A DNA stretch of 64,000 bases from Arctopsyche grandis (Eukaryota > Arthropoda > Insecta > Trichoptera > Hydropsychidae): NCBI RefSeq assembly GCF_051622035.1, contig NC_135355.1, forward strand, positions 3,038,001 through 3,102,000. The letters are read 5' to 3'. Below the pieces are notes generated by a model that saw only the letters and a list, made by a program, of their open reading frames with translations, ran no database searches and was not told the DNA's origin. Position 1 is the stretch's first letter. Every line of letters starts with the position of its first letter. The translations under genes were made by a program, and so were the position numbers. Below are positions 13,725 through 48,800 of this stretch, one piece after another.

Positions 13725-14562
13725 TGACATGGGTAGGATGATTTTAGCCAATTTAAAGGAGGAACCACTTCAACAATTAAATTAGATAAATTGGCAAACT
13801 CTGATAGGAAGCGATCGACTTGGAGCCATAAATATCCAAGTCTGACCAGCAGCATTAAAGGTTATACTCAGAATAAATTCCTTTAACCTTTGAAGGACGA
13901 AGCGTCGAGATCGAACGAGTGTCCCGAACCGAGGGTCGAGTTATATGTTCAGTATTTTTTAATCAAAATACAGATTTTCTCAATACGAATGGGTTCAATA
14001 TACATATATCTTATTAATCATTTTATACATCAACATAAAAAAGTTTTAGTCCTATAGGATGTTTTTGACTATGTTTGTATTAAAAAATAACGACAAACAT
14101 CGACACGTAAGCGCACATAGGTAAGTCCAACAGGCAACTGCATGACTCAATAGCCACGCGCCAAAAGCGACAAAAACAATAGCTTACGAAAATATAACTG
14201 TCGCTTTCCCTCGCATCGATTCATCGATCAACAAGAATATGCAAGCGGACAGTCAAAAACATGACTTATCGCTATCGCCTTTAAATCATACTTTGGAACG
14301 TAGAAATATATAAATGCATTACGATGTACCCCTTTTCTAAATCATACAAAATCTATTAACATAAATTTCTTGTTGTTCATTCTAAGAATACTAGAAATAT
14401 AGGGTGTATAACTTTGAAAACCACATAGTTATTACGAAAAACGTTAAAATTGGGGCACTTGCATACCCCACTTTGGTGAGGGAGGGTTAATCGAGGTCAG
14501 CTCACGGGATCGAACTCGGTGACCTCTCGGTGCTCAACGCAACCACCGAGCCATGCTGCTGT
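13725..14562 (-). mobile_element. SINE interrupted by a TTAA-flanked insertion
   Basis: Read on the minus strand, the head (14562-14487) has a GCATGGCTCGGTGG A-box region and a GAGTTCGATCC B-box. The body (13886-13725) has GTCAGACTTGGATATTTATG and AGTTTGCCAATTT. The two halves join exactly where the plus-strand SINE at 10668-11135 is continuous, across the 600-base insertion 13887-14486. Confidence 0.75.
13887..14486. mobile_element. piggyBac-like (TTAA-targeting) non-autonomous insertion
   Basis: It is flanked on both sides by TTAA (13883-13886 and 14487-14490). Excising it together with one TTAA restores a continuous SINE. The ends begin CCTTTGAAGG at the left and, reverse-complemented, CCCTCCCTCACC at the right. 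No transposase is encoded. TTAA target choice is the hallmark of piggyBac transposases. Confidence 0.65.
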
Positions 14563-14650
14563 TATATTTTTGACTATTGTGGTGCATTGGGCATTCCTGT
14601 AATGCCACTATGGTTTAAACTTTAAAAAAATAAATAAAGAAATTACATAT
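14563..14650 (+). mobile_element. LINE 3' end fragment
   Basis: A 3' stem-loop at 14574-14613 (CTATTGTGGT against GCCACTATGG, pairing with two G-U pairs and one mismatch) carries the GCATTGGG...CCTGTAAT loop and is followed by an AAATAAATAAAG tail. Confidence 0.6.
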
Positions 14651-16107
14651 AATATCGATTCGGGGTGACGTAACGGCATAAATGAAAAACATTTTATATC
14701 TATTTTACATTTTATATTTAAATATTGATTTATTAATACATTACGTACAAAGACTTAAAAATAGTCAATTAAATTAAAGCAAAAAATAGTTGTCGTAATA
14801 AGATATTTTTAAATCAACATTGCATTTTAAAATTTCATTTTCCATCCCTCGATTGTTATATAAACCCGATGTATGTACATTTACACGCTGTAATTATGCA
14901 AATACTGAATATTGATTATTTGATGTTGTTAACAAATACCAATTATTCAATATGGGTTCCTTACTGACTATCCACTTTTTTGATAAACATTCAATTAATT
15001 TAATGTTATAAAAATGCTAAATTTTTAAATTTGAATTGAAAAGTGGTGTTTTGTGACCAAATTTATAATATGTAAAACAACGATGACTCTTTAAGCACTT
15101 GTTCAAACTGAAGTTGCCTTTGATATTTTAATTGTGTTGGAAATAAATATTTACATTTATATTGATACAGCTTGTAAAGAGCTTGTTCCCATCATTCTGA
15201 TTAAAATATTTTCACAAAACAAAAGACACGAATTTGCAAAATTATTATTCGTGGTTTTATAATTATTGTCTTCGGTTTTTTCAGCTGTGAATTCGCTGTA
15301 TGAAAAGTGAACAAAAAGTTTTACCACATCACTATATGCATATGAACATATTAATATATACATATCTGTATATTTATGCAGGTCTTTTTTTCGGAAAAGA
15401 TTTACCAATTTACCAATTTACCGGTAATCATGACCAAATTCCATTACCGAATTACCGGTAATTTTTTTTTTTGGGATTCCCGGTGATTTCGGTAAATTGA
15501 AAAAAACCCTTTCTAATATATATAATAATATTTTTCAACTTCGATATTATATAATTTATTTGCAGTGAAGAGTTTCGATGCGTTTTTGTATAATTCATTC
15601 GTTTTGGTTCGGACTTCTATATTTTATTATCCTATCCATACGAACACCATATTTTAGCATTTTGGCTAATTATATACATAAGTATGGATGGATTGTGATT
15701 ATGTATGCTCGAATATTGTTTCGTCTAATTGCTTTTGAAACATTAAAAATACCTTGAAAAAAGGTGCCGGAACGGCGTTCCGCCGCATTCTTAGGGAATA
15801 AATCCATCTGCAAAAAATATTTTACTGAAACCAACAAATAATTCATGATCAATAAACATGTGATTTAAATGAATATATGTACATATACATTTTCCAACTA
15901 GTTTAAATGATATTTTGGAGCACCTACGAAATACATACATATTTTAAAGCATCGATTTAACTAGTTTTTAGCCTACATATATGTATTTAACGTTATATTT
16001 CAAGATAAAATAATATTTGATAAATGCACAATGTATTCCATAAGTCCTCCAAAATGTATTTCTTAATTTTAAAACATTAAAAATTTGTTCTTACTATCTC
16101 AATACAG
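14651..16107. other. Long non-coding stretch with a short TACCGG repeat
   Basis: No gene is supported. Bases about 15400-15500 contain repeated TTTACC, ATTACCGGTAAT and GGTAAATTG motifs, like the TACCGGTA-rich element at 36945-37525. Confidence 0.4.
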
Positions 16108-16515
16108 TCGGTCTCCGTGACGAGACAGAATGTTAAACGACAGAAAACGCAAATATCGGTAGGCAAAGATCAAAAATCGAAGGATCTTAAGTCGAAAGAC
16201 CAAAAAAAAAAAGGTGCATGGTAAACGGTACATACTCACGTACATACTCACTTAATTTGCGCGAGCAGGATACAACAGGAACAAGAGGAACAGGCTTTTC
16301 CTCCCGTATTAATGTGCGCGCGCAGAATACGGGAGGAAAATCATGTTCCTCTTGTTCCTGTTGTATCCTGCTCGCGCAAATTAAGTGAGTATGTACCGTT
16401 CACCATGCAACATTTTTTTTTGATATTTCGACTTAAGATCTTTCGATTTTCGATCTTTGCCTACCGATATTTGCGTTTTCTGTCGTTTAACATTCTGTCT
16501 CGTCACGTAGACCCC
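16108..16515. mobile_element. Palindromic foldback MITE, copy 1
   Basis: An almost perfect long palindrome with arms of about 195 bases, starting TCGGTCTCCGTGACG and ending CGTCACGTAGACCC. It is flanked by AATACAG direct repeats (16101-16107 and 16516-16522). The centre is a CG-rich loop, AATGTGCGCGCGCAG, between CCTCCCGTATT and AATACGGGAGG. Both strands read open by symmetry, not because of a gene. Other copies are at 38890-39172 and 54151-54555. Confidence 0.85.
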
Positions 16516-17617
16516 AATACAGTATATACCTTATAACACGATAGATTGAATAAGTAAAAAATAATATGAAAAAAAAGTTGAAACACATGGTTTCTAAAAG
16601 ATTAAATATATTTCTTTTTTTTTCCATTTTTTTAAACTAAACAATCTAGGTTAAAATTTTTAGGAAAAGTTACCACATACAATTATTTGATCCACGATTT
16701 TTTTTTCATTTACTGGTATTAGGAAGAATCATTTACGGACAGTGTATTTTGAACAGATATGATAATTTATATAAAGTAAACGATATCATCCAATGTTGAA
16801 ATTCTTAAGGTCTACATTAAATTCCAACTGTGATTTGAGTCTCCCAGACTGGCCTACCACTCGAGGAGGAGGCAATTTCCCAGAAATTTCCTCTTGACAA
16901 ATATTATAAATTTTGTCATCGACCACAAGAAATCTGAAATCTCAATTTCAATATCATTTTCGATTGGATTATTCATAACTTCAGCAACATAATACTTGAA
17001 AGTCTTTTTGGTTGTTAATTTCACAAGAACCTCTAACCTTAACCTCTGGACGCGTCCAGAGGTACAACCAAATAAATGTCCAAAGGTACAACAAAACGAA
17101 ATATTCCACTAATATTAAAATACACATCTTTGTGGTTACGTTTTAACACAGATATCGTCGTTACCAAATAGTTAAATAACCACTATACAAAACTAAATGC
17201 ATATCTTGTATGAAAAGTTATTTTAATAAATATGAAAAAACAAACAGTTCGTTGGTAAATAATTACTTTTGGGTCCCAAATAAAGAAATTCTCGAGAAAA
17301 AATTCGAATCTGGCAGAGCGTGGCACCAAAAGGTGGATTGAATGTTGCCAATATTTGATGTTCATAATTCCGTAGAACATTGTGTAGCAAAAATATTTTC
17401 CCCGACCGAAATAAAGTCATTGTCTACAGGTACATTCGTCCATAGATACACCACTCTCCCCTATACACCATAACTTTTTCTCTTATTGTAAAGTAGTGTG
17501 AATTTCATTATTTCATCACTGCTATATATAACAATTCATCATCATTATTTTACTGCCACATTTATTTTTTAAATTCATACAAAATCATGTTATTTCAACC
17601 AATATTATCAAGATACA
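16516..17617. other. Non-coding stretch, nothing recognised
   Basis: No convincing ORF. A local inverted or direct ACCTCTGG/CCAGAGGTACAAC motif occurs at about 17030-17095. Otherwise it is featureless AT-rich DNA. Confidence 0.4.
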
Positions 17618-17819
<202 letters not shown>

Positions 17820-17981
17820 AAGACTAAACTGCATGTAAAAATATATTTTTCGACTATTACCCAATGACATATCATTGCATGGGTGTTGCCATATTAAGTT
17901 ATTAAATAAAAAAAATTAAAAGAAATGTATCATCGGTCATGAGTTCGATCCTTCGATATAAGCTACAATATGAATAGTAAT

Positions 17982-18610
17982 AACACTGTTCGACACGAAA
18001 AATGTTTCAGAGACGAGATATGACTTTTCTTATACATAGATCTATGCCCAGTGAACACGAATCTGGTAATAAAAAGTGTTGAATGGCTCGAGATTCGGAG
18101 ATATATGTGTTTTTTAAATCGCGCGATTTTTCTATATCTTGGTGTTGTTCGGTCGATTTCTCAAAATCTGTTAATTTTCTGTTCAAAATGAATATTGGAA
18201 TCTACAGTTCAAATCAAAAGTCAAAATTACGTATTTTCACTTGGAATTTTTTTCCACTGTTAATACTATATTATATGGACTATTTTCTATTGAAACATGT
18301 ACGAACTGTACGACTACTTAGAGAGATTTGAAAGCTGAAAATTACTACAAATTAAAGATAAAATACCCGACTGTAGATTCCAATATTCATTTTGAACAGG
18401 AAATTAACAGATTTTGAGAAATCCACCGAACAACACCAAGATATAGAAAAATCGCGCCATTTAAAAAACACATATATGTATGTATCTCCTAATCTCGAGC
18501 CAATCAACACTTTTTATTACCAGATTCTTGTTCACTGGGCATTGATCTATAAGAAAAGTCATATATCGTCTCTGAAACATTTTAAAAGTCGTCATTTGTC
18601 GAACAGTGTA
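17982..18610. mobile_element. Foldback element with inverted arms, complete copy
   Basis: The ends are AACACTGTTCGAC and GTCGAACAGTGT. The left arm (about 17982-18206) is inverted in the right arm (about 18366-18610), with a unique spacer between them. Recognisable inner blocks are TTTTTCTATATCTTGGTGTT and GAATATTGGAATCTACAGT. It contains no transposase. A related copy with a longer spacer is at 59137-60063. Confidence 0.8.
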
Positions 18611-18689
18611 ATTAATCGGAATCGAAACTGAAACAGTAATTTTAAAAGTAAACTAAATAATTCATGTGTAAGGTCGAAGATAACTGTAA

Positions 18690-18790
18690 AGACGTTGTAT
18701 TCCAATTTTTAATTTAATGCATACAAAATGTAATATTTTCCGATTATACACAAACGGTCATTGACCTCGTAACGTTGAATATTATTATTA
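18690..18790. repeat. Dispersed repeat shared with 43684-43785
   Basis: The block AATATTTTCCGATTATACAC and its continuation to CACATAACAAATTACGT recur with few changes at 43684-43785. Confidence 0.7.
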
Positions 18791-18835
18791 CACATAACAA
18801 ATTACGTAAATTACGTAAACGCTCCAATAACCAGT

Positions 18836-19052
18836 CTTTTTTGATTTTTAAATGCTTTTTATTATTACTAAATTATGTTCACAATACATCTTATATCTAT
18901 TTTAATAGCTACTGATCTACTGATCATTTTCTATTTTACAATTTTAATTTAATTTGGTTAGTAATCATAGTATTATATTATTATAATGGTAATGTACAGC
19001 ATAATAGGAAAAAGAGCTCAAAAACCTATTTACAATTCTTAAAAATGCTCAT
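18836..19052 (-). mobile_element. Severely 5'-truncated Jockey-type element with target duplication
   Basis: The sequence matches the 3' UTR of the Jockey-type fragment at 11475-11690. It is flanked by a 10-base direct repeat, AATAACCAGT (18826-18835 and 19053-19062). The A-rich 3' end faces left, so the element lies on the minus strand. An unoccupied relative of the target is at about 483-520. Confidence 0.8.
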
Positions 19053-19062
19053 AATAACCAGT

Positions 19063-21080
19063 ATGTGTGAACGTTTATGTATGTTTAATTATCAAATTTT
19101 GTTTTGTGACCTTCTTATATTAATCAAATACATAGATAAAGTCGCTAATAATAAAATAGCTAATAGTACACCTTTTAAACGTTTAAAAATCAATTCTTAC
19201 TTCATATGTTTTTAATAGTTTATGTTTATCTCGTTAGTATTTCACAACGTCAAACATTTACGTGCATACATATTAGTATGTGTTTTGAATACATATGTAT
19301 ATAAACAAATTCAACGACGAAATATACCGATTAAGTTGGGAATATGAGTCTTGAGATATTGCAAGTTTGATGGAACGAGGTAGACCCATCAAAACAGTAA
19401 TTATATAATAAATTCAACATTAAATTTGGTTTAATTATAACTTTAAATCTAATTTTTTTATCACTTTGCTATCATCACACGTAGACTACGAGTGCTGATA
19501 ACGTGTCGTAGTATTGATATAACTATCGTAATCTAAAAAAATGCTCTATAAAAGTTGAATGAACAAATCTGAATACTGAAAGTTGTTGCCATCGGATACG
19601 TGGCATTGCCTGGCTTAAATTCATGCAGAATGCTTATAAATATAAAACTATAGACTCACATGTTTTACTGTTTGAAGCCACGGACATGTCTGTTTTTCAT
19701 ACTCAACGACAAAATGGTCGATGCATTATTGACGATTGTTTGTTTGAGACAAATAAACGAACGTCAATAATGCATCGATGATTTGGTCCTTGCATGATAA
19801 AGATGACTCAGACTCTTATAAAATCACCGATCTGCAACAGTAAACAATTAATAACGATGGGTATTAATGTTGATTTTATAATTTTAGTAATCAAAAAATA
19901 CTTGCATGTATTTGTTTCGCCGTTATTGCGTCGATTTGATTTTTCTGATTTATGTAATCGTATAATACATTTTGTTTAAATATTATCCTTTCTTCTAAAA
20001 ACCAAAAATATTTATAAAAATGTTATTAAATGCAAAAACATATTTTTAAACGTACTTACTTGACAGAATAGAACACACGAATGACATTTGATATGAACTA
20101 TCTGTATTGAATTTCAACATTTGATAAAAGATGGGTAAAAAAAATAACTGATAATCAACAGAGCGAATCTAATCAATCTTTACAAAGTTTGACACACTTA
20201 ATTTGAATATGATTTTTATTTATTTATTATACCGCCCTAGTATTGCAAAATGATCCAATGCACTGTAACATTTTATTTATTTATTTTAAAGGTATGTATT
20301 TATATCTGTAAAATAAAGATGTGGTCAAACATTGCACATAAGTATTGTGAGCATGAAAAAAAGCAAATAAAAATATCAATTAACATCGACAGAGATATCT
20401 ATGGTCGAATTTGCTGCATTTTTACATACCTCCTTTACGTTTCACGTGGCTTTCGTGTCAGTGGTCATTTTTATCTCTTATCCGATCGTTTTCATACTTT
20501 GCCATATTGCTCATTTTGGTCATCAATACACGTTAATGTATCGTCTGCCATTACGTTGGAGATAAAATATCGTATACAACGCGTTTTAAACACGCGGAAA
20601 GTAAATCTCCCTGACGTTTAATAAGCGATCGTCCCGTATCTTCCAACCTGTTCGCCTTGATATGGTGATATAAGATTTTAATTGTTTAAACGCCTATAAT
20701 TCACTCTATATTTTATGAAATTTGCTCTATTGGTTCTCGTTATCTCTAATATATAAATATTTATAGTTTTAACTCTCATATGTATATATAAATTTCAAAT
20801 TTGGCGTGTAGCTTCTTGTAGGGTAATACACGATATATATTGATTTATGGCCAAAGATGTCAAATCTGACATTTCACGGCTAAAAGTATATCTCTTCACG
20901 GAGTTTTATCTGCGAGATAAGTATTCAATAAGAAGTTATGTTGTATCTAATTGTTAATATGATTTACAATAAGCTTACATACATTTAGTTTTTTACAATA
21001 AGCTTACATACATACAATTATTATACAATTCAGCGAAATTCAAGATGCTGAAAATTCGATATTTGTGAAAAATGGGTAAG
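19063..21080. other. Long non-coding stretch with a hairpin and a dispersed repeat
   Basis: No gene is supported. A perfect 17-bp stem lies at 19718-19734 and 19762-19778 (TCGATGCATTATTGACG). Bases about 20420-20600 form a dispersed repeat (ACCTCCTTTACGTTTCA, CTCTTATCCGATCGTTTTC, TATTGCTCATTTTGGTCAT), also found at 22618-22810 and 41232-41400. Confidence 0.45.
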
Positions 21081-21185
21081 GGTAGCTCTTATAGAAAACG
21101 ATTGACCTGGAGTCACATTACCAAGGTCTGGCCAGCAGCAACGATTGGCATTTGAATCCATAACCACTTTTATTTGCTAACCTCT
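21081..21185 (-). mobile_element. SINE fragment
   Basis: The minus-strand blocks CTGCTGGCCAGACC and AGGTCAATCGTTTTCTAT match the body of the window's SINE family. Head and tail are incomplete. Confidence 0.5.
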
Positions 21186-21231
21186 AGTCTATTCGGCTGG
21201 TTTACTTATATTAATTAATGATTAAAGATGT

Positions 21232-21578
21232 ATGGAACGCTGTATTCTCGGCATAACGAGAAAATACAGGAAGTGGAATTCGTGGGTGAGAAGTATGACA
21301 AAGGTAGACAAAGTGGATAGAGTAAAGAGATTTAAATGGCAATGGTCGGGCCACGTGGCTAGAAAAATCGTCAAAAGGTGGACAAAATATGTGATAGAAT
21401 GGTACCCAAGAGATTGCAAAAGGGTAAAAGGAAGACCGCATGGAAGATGGGTAGATAAAATTAGGAAAATTTGTGGGGTGAGATGGGTGAGTATTGCGCA
21501 AAACAGATACGTGAGAGGCCTTCATCCAGCAGTGGATAATGAGTGGCTGTATATTATGATGATGATATTAATACCAGT
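21232..21578 (+). mobile_element. RTE-type LINE 3' fragment
   Basis: The plus frame reads MERCILGITRK, KWQWSGHVARK, WYPRDCKRVKGRPHGRWVD and RWVSIAQNR. This is the conserved C-terminal tail of RTE-clade reverse transcriptases (KWQWAGH...RRPTRW...W...A.DR). It ends in an ATGATGATG tail typical of RTE. The copy is 5'-truncated. Confidence 0.8.
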
Positions 21579-21763
21579 AAGCAGGTCCCGATCCAACATT
21601 CTTGCCGCCCCTTATTTATTATTATTTTAAAATAAAATTTTCTAACATCAAATCTTGTAGATATTTCAAAAAATAAAAATCCTATATATTATTATAGAGA
21701 CATCATTGGATAAATTCGATAATACTAAATGTTTCACCAAACTTCACTAAATGTAAACCAAAA

Positions 21764-21925
21764 GGGTAAAAAGAAGACCGCAAGGAAGATGGGTGAACGA
21801 AATTAGGAAAATGTGCGGGGTGAGATGGATGAGTGTTGCGCAAAACAGAGACGAGTGGAAGCGTGTTGGATATGCCTTCATCCAGCAGTGGATGGCGAAT
21901 GGCTGTAAATGATGATGATGATACC
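21764..21925 (+). mobile_element. Second, shorter RTE 3' fragment
   Basis: It repeats the last part of the previous RTE tail (AAAAGAAGACCGCAAGGAAG, TTCATCCAGCAGTGGATGGC) and ends in GATGATGATGAT. It is independently 5'-truncated. Confidence 0.8.
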
Positions 21926-22139
21926 TACATACATATATTATCAAATTCGTGATGCAATGAACTTAAATTTTGCGAGAGACGTGACAGTTTGCCAATTTGG
22001 TGGAACCGATTCAATTAAATCACATGAATTCGCAAGCTCTGCTGTCACCTATTTATTTTTACATATACATATGTAGACATTTATTTGAATGACGTTAATT
22101 GAAACTAGATTTGAAATTTCAGTTCAATACATCAAAAGG

Positions 22140-22570
22140 TTTCTGAGAAAAACATAAGAAACCTCGATTCTCTAGAGTATAAGTACTACTTCCGGTTCAG
22201 ATAAAATTTATAATTTCGATTCAGTTAGCGGTTTGGGAGATAATTGAATTCAAAAACATAAAAAAGAGGACTCCTCTTAGGGGAGTTACCATTTCCACTT
22301 AACTTAAAAATTTGAAAAAAATTTACGTCGTATCGATAAGAATTTCAGTAACCAAAACTAAGTTTCGGTTTAATATGACTAACGGTGTTCAAAAAATCCC
22401 CAAAATACACAGACACACATAGACACGCTGACACACACACAAACATATTTTCTAGATCATGAAAAAGTGATCAGTGATCGATTCAGAGTTCGAATCAGTC
22501 AAAATCTCGAGTTCGAATTTTCGCATGATCACAAAACTTCATCTATTGTTACTACGTACATACGTAGATA
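22140..22570 (+). repeat. CCGGAAGT-family dispersed repeat
   Basis: Contains TTTCTGAGAAAAACATAAGA, CTACTTCCGGTTC, CCCCAAAATACACAGACACA and a terminal CTACGTACATACGTAGATAA region. The same order is found at 62270-62760 and, inverted, at 25455-25940. Confidence 0.7.
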
Positions 22571-22614
22571 AAGTAAAAATATATCAACAAATAAACGGCC
22601 TGTTTGATATATTT

Positions 22615-22815
22615 TTTCTAATATTTTACATACCTCCTTTACGTTTCACTTACGATTACAATTCGGGAAAAAGTTTGCCTCTTATCCGATCGTTTTCATA
22701 CATTGCGATATTGCTCATCAATATAAGTAAATGGATCCTCCGCCATTACGATGGTGCAAAAATATCGATTAAGACGCGTTTGAAATTTGAATTTCTGAAT
22801 CTACATCTATCTAGT
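22615..22815 (+). repeat. Dispersed repeat shared with 20420-20600 and 41232-41400
   Basis: Shares ACATACCTCCTTTACGTTTC, CTTATCCGATCGTTTTCATA and a GCCATTACGAT...AAGACGCGTTT end. Non-coding. Confidence 0.65.
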
Positions 22816-23669
22816 TTTTAGTTTTAAACATAGATGGCGGTAGTAAAATAAAATTATTGGTATTTTTATTCAAAATAATAATTTTATATACAAATTATGT
22901 TTTTAAAATACTTTTTTAATAAATTTTTAGAAATTTGTTTTCAGTATTTGATTTCAAGTAATTCATTTTCAAACAATTTATTTCCAGCAAATTACCTAAC
23001 ACTGGACCACTCTAAAAGTACCCATTTACATCAAAACATTACAACACAGAACAGTGTTGTTTATATTACGTAATAGTAATTCAACTTATGACATTTTGAA
23101 TTTAAAACTATTTATAAATTCGTAAAAAAAACATCGATATGATAAAAACTTGAACTCATTTATCCTCATCGATTCTACGAAGCGAAACGACATAACATCA
23201 AAATAAACATATTCAATATTAAATTTATTTTTATTTACATTTTTCAATGACAAACAGTATCTTAATTACACTGCGAAAATGTGACAGCAGTTTGTATTGT
23301 GACATTGACGTTGACGAGCATCGTATTCAAACGAACCACACTTGATATTGACAGCTGTAAATTATCGACGACAAACATCGAGCACCGTAATATGTAATCG
23401 CCATAATAACGATCATGATTTTTTTTTAGCACTTTTTCATGCATGGTAGCTATTAGCTATTATCGTGATTTAGTTTTAATGGACTCACGTTTCGTTATTG
23501 TTAAATTAAATATTTTTTCCTTGTAGCCTTGATCGCGTGACTGGCAGGGGAATCCCCTAGTTCAATTATTGGTATGCTGTCGACAGTTTGCTTAGTCTGT
23601 CGTCATTGAAGTCTGGTCTTGGACTGTTACGACCTTCTGCATTCATTCTGTGTTCCACCGTCTTCTGAG
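22816..23669. other. 5' flank of the TIL-domain gene
   Basis: AT-rich DNA with no other gene. The last ~130 bases before the ATG at 23670 are less AT-rich and free of upstream ATG in the same frame, so they are probably the 5' UTR. No clear TATA box was identified. Confidence 0.35.
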
Positions 23670-45707
<22,038 letters not shown>

Positions 45708-45866
45708 ATACATATACATACATATACCATGTCTACTAAAATTGGATTTTGATTAAAACACATATTGTATGCATCTCTCGTTTATTGATTTGATTGAAAA
45801 TTAATCTTTATATTGTGAAAAATAAAGCCTGTATAATAATAAGAGACCACTGTTTAGCTTTTCATT

Positions 45867-48800
45867 TCATTTGTATGTGATTCTTTTCTTTTTGCGAGAC
45901 ATTTTTACAACGCCAGTCATAGGCGAGGCTGGTGTAATATCAATCAATGCATCAAGGCAGAACACCAATCCAAACTCTGTGTAATATTCAAGTTGAGCTT
46001 GAAGCCTGGCGTAAATGTAGTTATTAAAATAACGGTGAGCCCAACCGTTAACGTTGATATCTTTAACAGAGTAATTTCCCTAAAAATGCACAAAATTTTC
46101 ACTAAAAACCTCAGGAGGAAAAATAAAATCCAACAGTTGGCGTGTACTCACATTTTTCAACGAGCAAGTTGAATCAATAGGCACGAAAAGTCTCAACAGC
46201 GTTATCAATATCACATCACCACACGGATCGTTTGAAGCTTTAATCACTGAAGTAAAATTTCCATTTGGTTTCCAAAACACGGGTAAATATAGCACCTGAA
46301 AGTTGAATTGGCAAAAAATTACCTTTTACATACATACATACTTGTAATATTTAAATAATCAGAGGTAATTACTCACCTTGACCAATTTGACTTTTTTGGG
46401 CACGTGTACATTTGTCGTTATTAAAAAATCTGTGTCGTTATACTTTTTCATTACAATGCTATAATCAACCATTCTTTCAGTGTCTATGGGACTTCGCAAC
46501 GATAAACATTTTTCGAGATATTTTATCTTAAGTATGTATCGACCCTTGATTAAAACAAAAAAACAATTAACAAAAAAAAAAGTAACCACTTATTATGGCA
46601 ACCCGACAAGGCCGCGCAACTGTACAATGCTGCGCTGACAACCACGCAGCATAAAAGTGAATACATTTTAAAAAGTAAATATTGTAACATAGATATTAGG
46701 TGAGTGGCGCTCGTGGACCGATGGTTTACTAGCGCTGATCACCTTGTCTCGCGTTCGCGCCAAAATGGCCTCGACGTATATAGGAGTCGTGTATAGTGGC
46801 CAATAGGATCGCGCAACTCATCGACCAATAGGATGTCGCGAATATCTGTATACGGAGAGCGCCTGATGAGTATAAATATTGGCCGCTTTCAAACTGTGGA
46901 GCATTCGGAGCTGGAGAGCCGACGAGTGCAGACCAATAAACAACTTCTACAATACAGCTGCGCCTTTCTCTCCGATCCTGGAAACCACTCTTCACGTCCA
47001 CGCAACAATATATTTTGTATCAAATAAAAGTTATACATACTCAAATAAGACATCCGAGTCAAATAATACATGGTCTTTAATGACAGGCGTCAACGAATCA
47101 CTATAAAAATGTTAAAACAATATTTACTTTAGTTTGAGCATCGCCAGCATGGAATTAGTTTTACGATGATTTTTCGTTGTCCAAGTATGAGAAATACATT
47201 TCGAAAAATGCTATTTTATTTATTTATTTATTTATTTATTTAATAGTTTTGGACCATTGTGGCATTACAGGAAGAACCTAATGCGCCACAATGGCCTACA
47301 TTTGAAAAATATATAAAAACATGATATAAAAACAAGTAAACTGTAAATAAAGGAAAAAAGCAAAAGCAGAAAACATGGTAAAATAAAATTACAAAAAAAG
47401 TAACAAAAGGAAAATAATACATCATTCAGAGAGAAAAAAAAAATAACAAAAGTGTAAAAATTAAAAATAAAATCCATAAATCCCATTCTTTGTTTACACT
47501 GATCAAAATTAAAATAGTATATAAAAATGTACAAAAGAGAAAGAAAAAATAAAATAAAATAAAACAAAATATGAATAAAAAATAAAATCACAGCGAGGCC
47601 CAAATGGAAGAGAGTAGATTAAGATTCCACTCATTCATCACATTCAAATTAAGAAAGTAATGATGAGCGCAGGTTACCAGATAAATATGTTAAGATAATA
47701 TCCGACAATCTACGCTCCCCAAGGTGGAAAATATCACATTCAGGGACAGCAGCAACGATTTCATTGAGAAGTCGAATAGCTCTTGGAATAGGAGCCATTC
47801 GAAAAGCATCATATAAGCATTTTAAGCATTTTAAGCATCATATAAGGTTTTTCTGGTTCACTTCGTTCGTTAGTCTGACAAACTTCCTACACTCTTCCGA
47901 TCGCTGGTTATTTGCCATTTTGAGAAGTTTGGCCGCCGATAGAGATTTCAATTGAGTCCGCTGAGTCAATGGTGAAATGTAATCGTAATGACCACGATTA
48001 GGAATTCAAAATTTTTGGAAACGGTGACAGCTAATCTATTGCCAATAGCCAGTAGCCTTGTTTTTTTTTTACTTTACGCCCCCCACTCGTTTTGTCAGAT
48101 TTTAATTGTTTAAACGTCTATAACTTTATAATTTTCACACTATATCTTATAAAATTTGCATTACAGACTCTCTTATATATTTTTACTTCATTAATAGATT
48201 ATATAATGAACGATAAAAATAAGTTCTTATAAAATTGAAATGGCCGATGCGATTTTTGTTCTTTGGCCAAGGCGTTCTCATCGCTAGATTAACGTCTCTT
48301 TTTTTTGATCTCATCTATCTTTGTTTTCAACTATCTGATTTTGACTTTTTGTCTTGTTTTGGACTGAGAGCGTCTATTCCGAACTTTAATATTTTACGAA
48401 CCTTTTCATCCAACTTCGTTTTTGTCATCCCCACAGGTAAAGCTGTCAAAACGTCGTTGACGTGGTGAAATAGAAAATAAAAAGTGCATCCACACATTTT
48501 TTTATAAAACACATATTTTTTGTACGAGGTATGTACAAAAAAATGCTATCCCAACCAGGCCCAGATATTAGTTTTAGTATTGTGTCATCAATTTCGTTTG
48601 ACAGTCACCGATGAATACATATGTACATAACCTCAAATAGCCTATAATAAAATTTACATTATAGGCTCTCGTATATATTAAAATAAAGTAATGAATGTTA
48701 AAATGTTTATATCATAATGTTGATAATTCAATATGCATGCTATGGCCAACACGCTAGCGGTTACTTTTTGACGTCTCTCAGCTCGAACCAGTTTGCTGAT

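Noticed and set aside
18083-18631. Two mirror-image ORFs in the foldback element
   Set aside because: They lie on inverted arms of the same repeat and share no features with real proteins.
21211-21525. Minus ORF opposite the RTE fragment
   Set aside because: The plus frame matches the RTE C-terminal motif. The minus frame is its complement.
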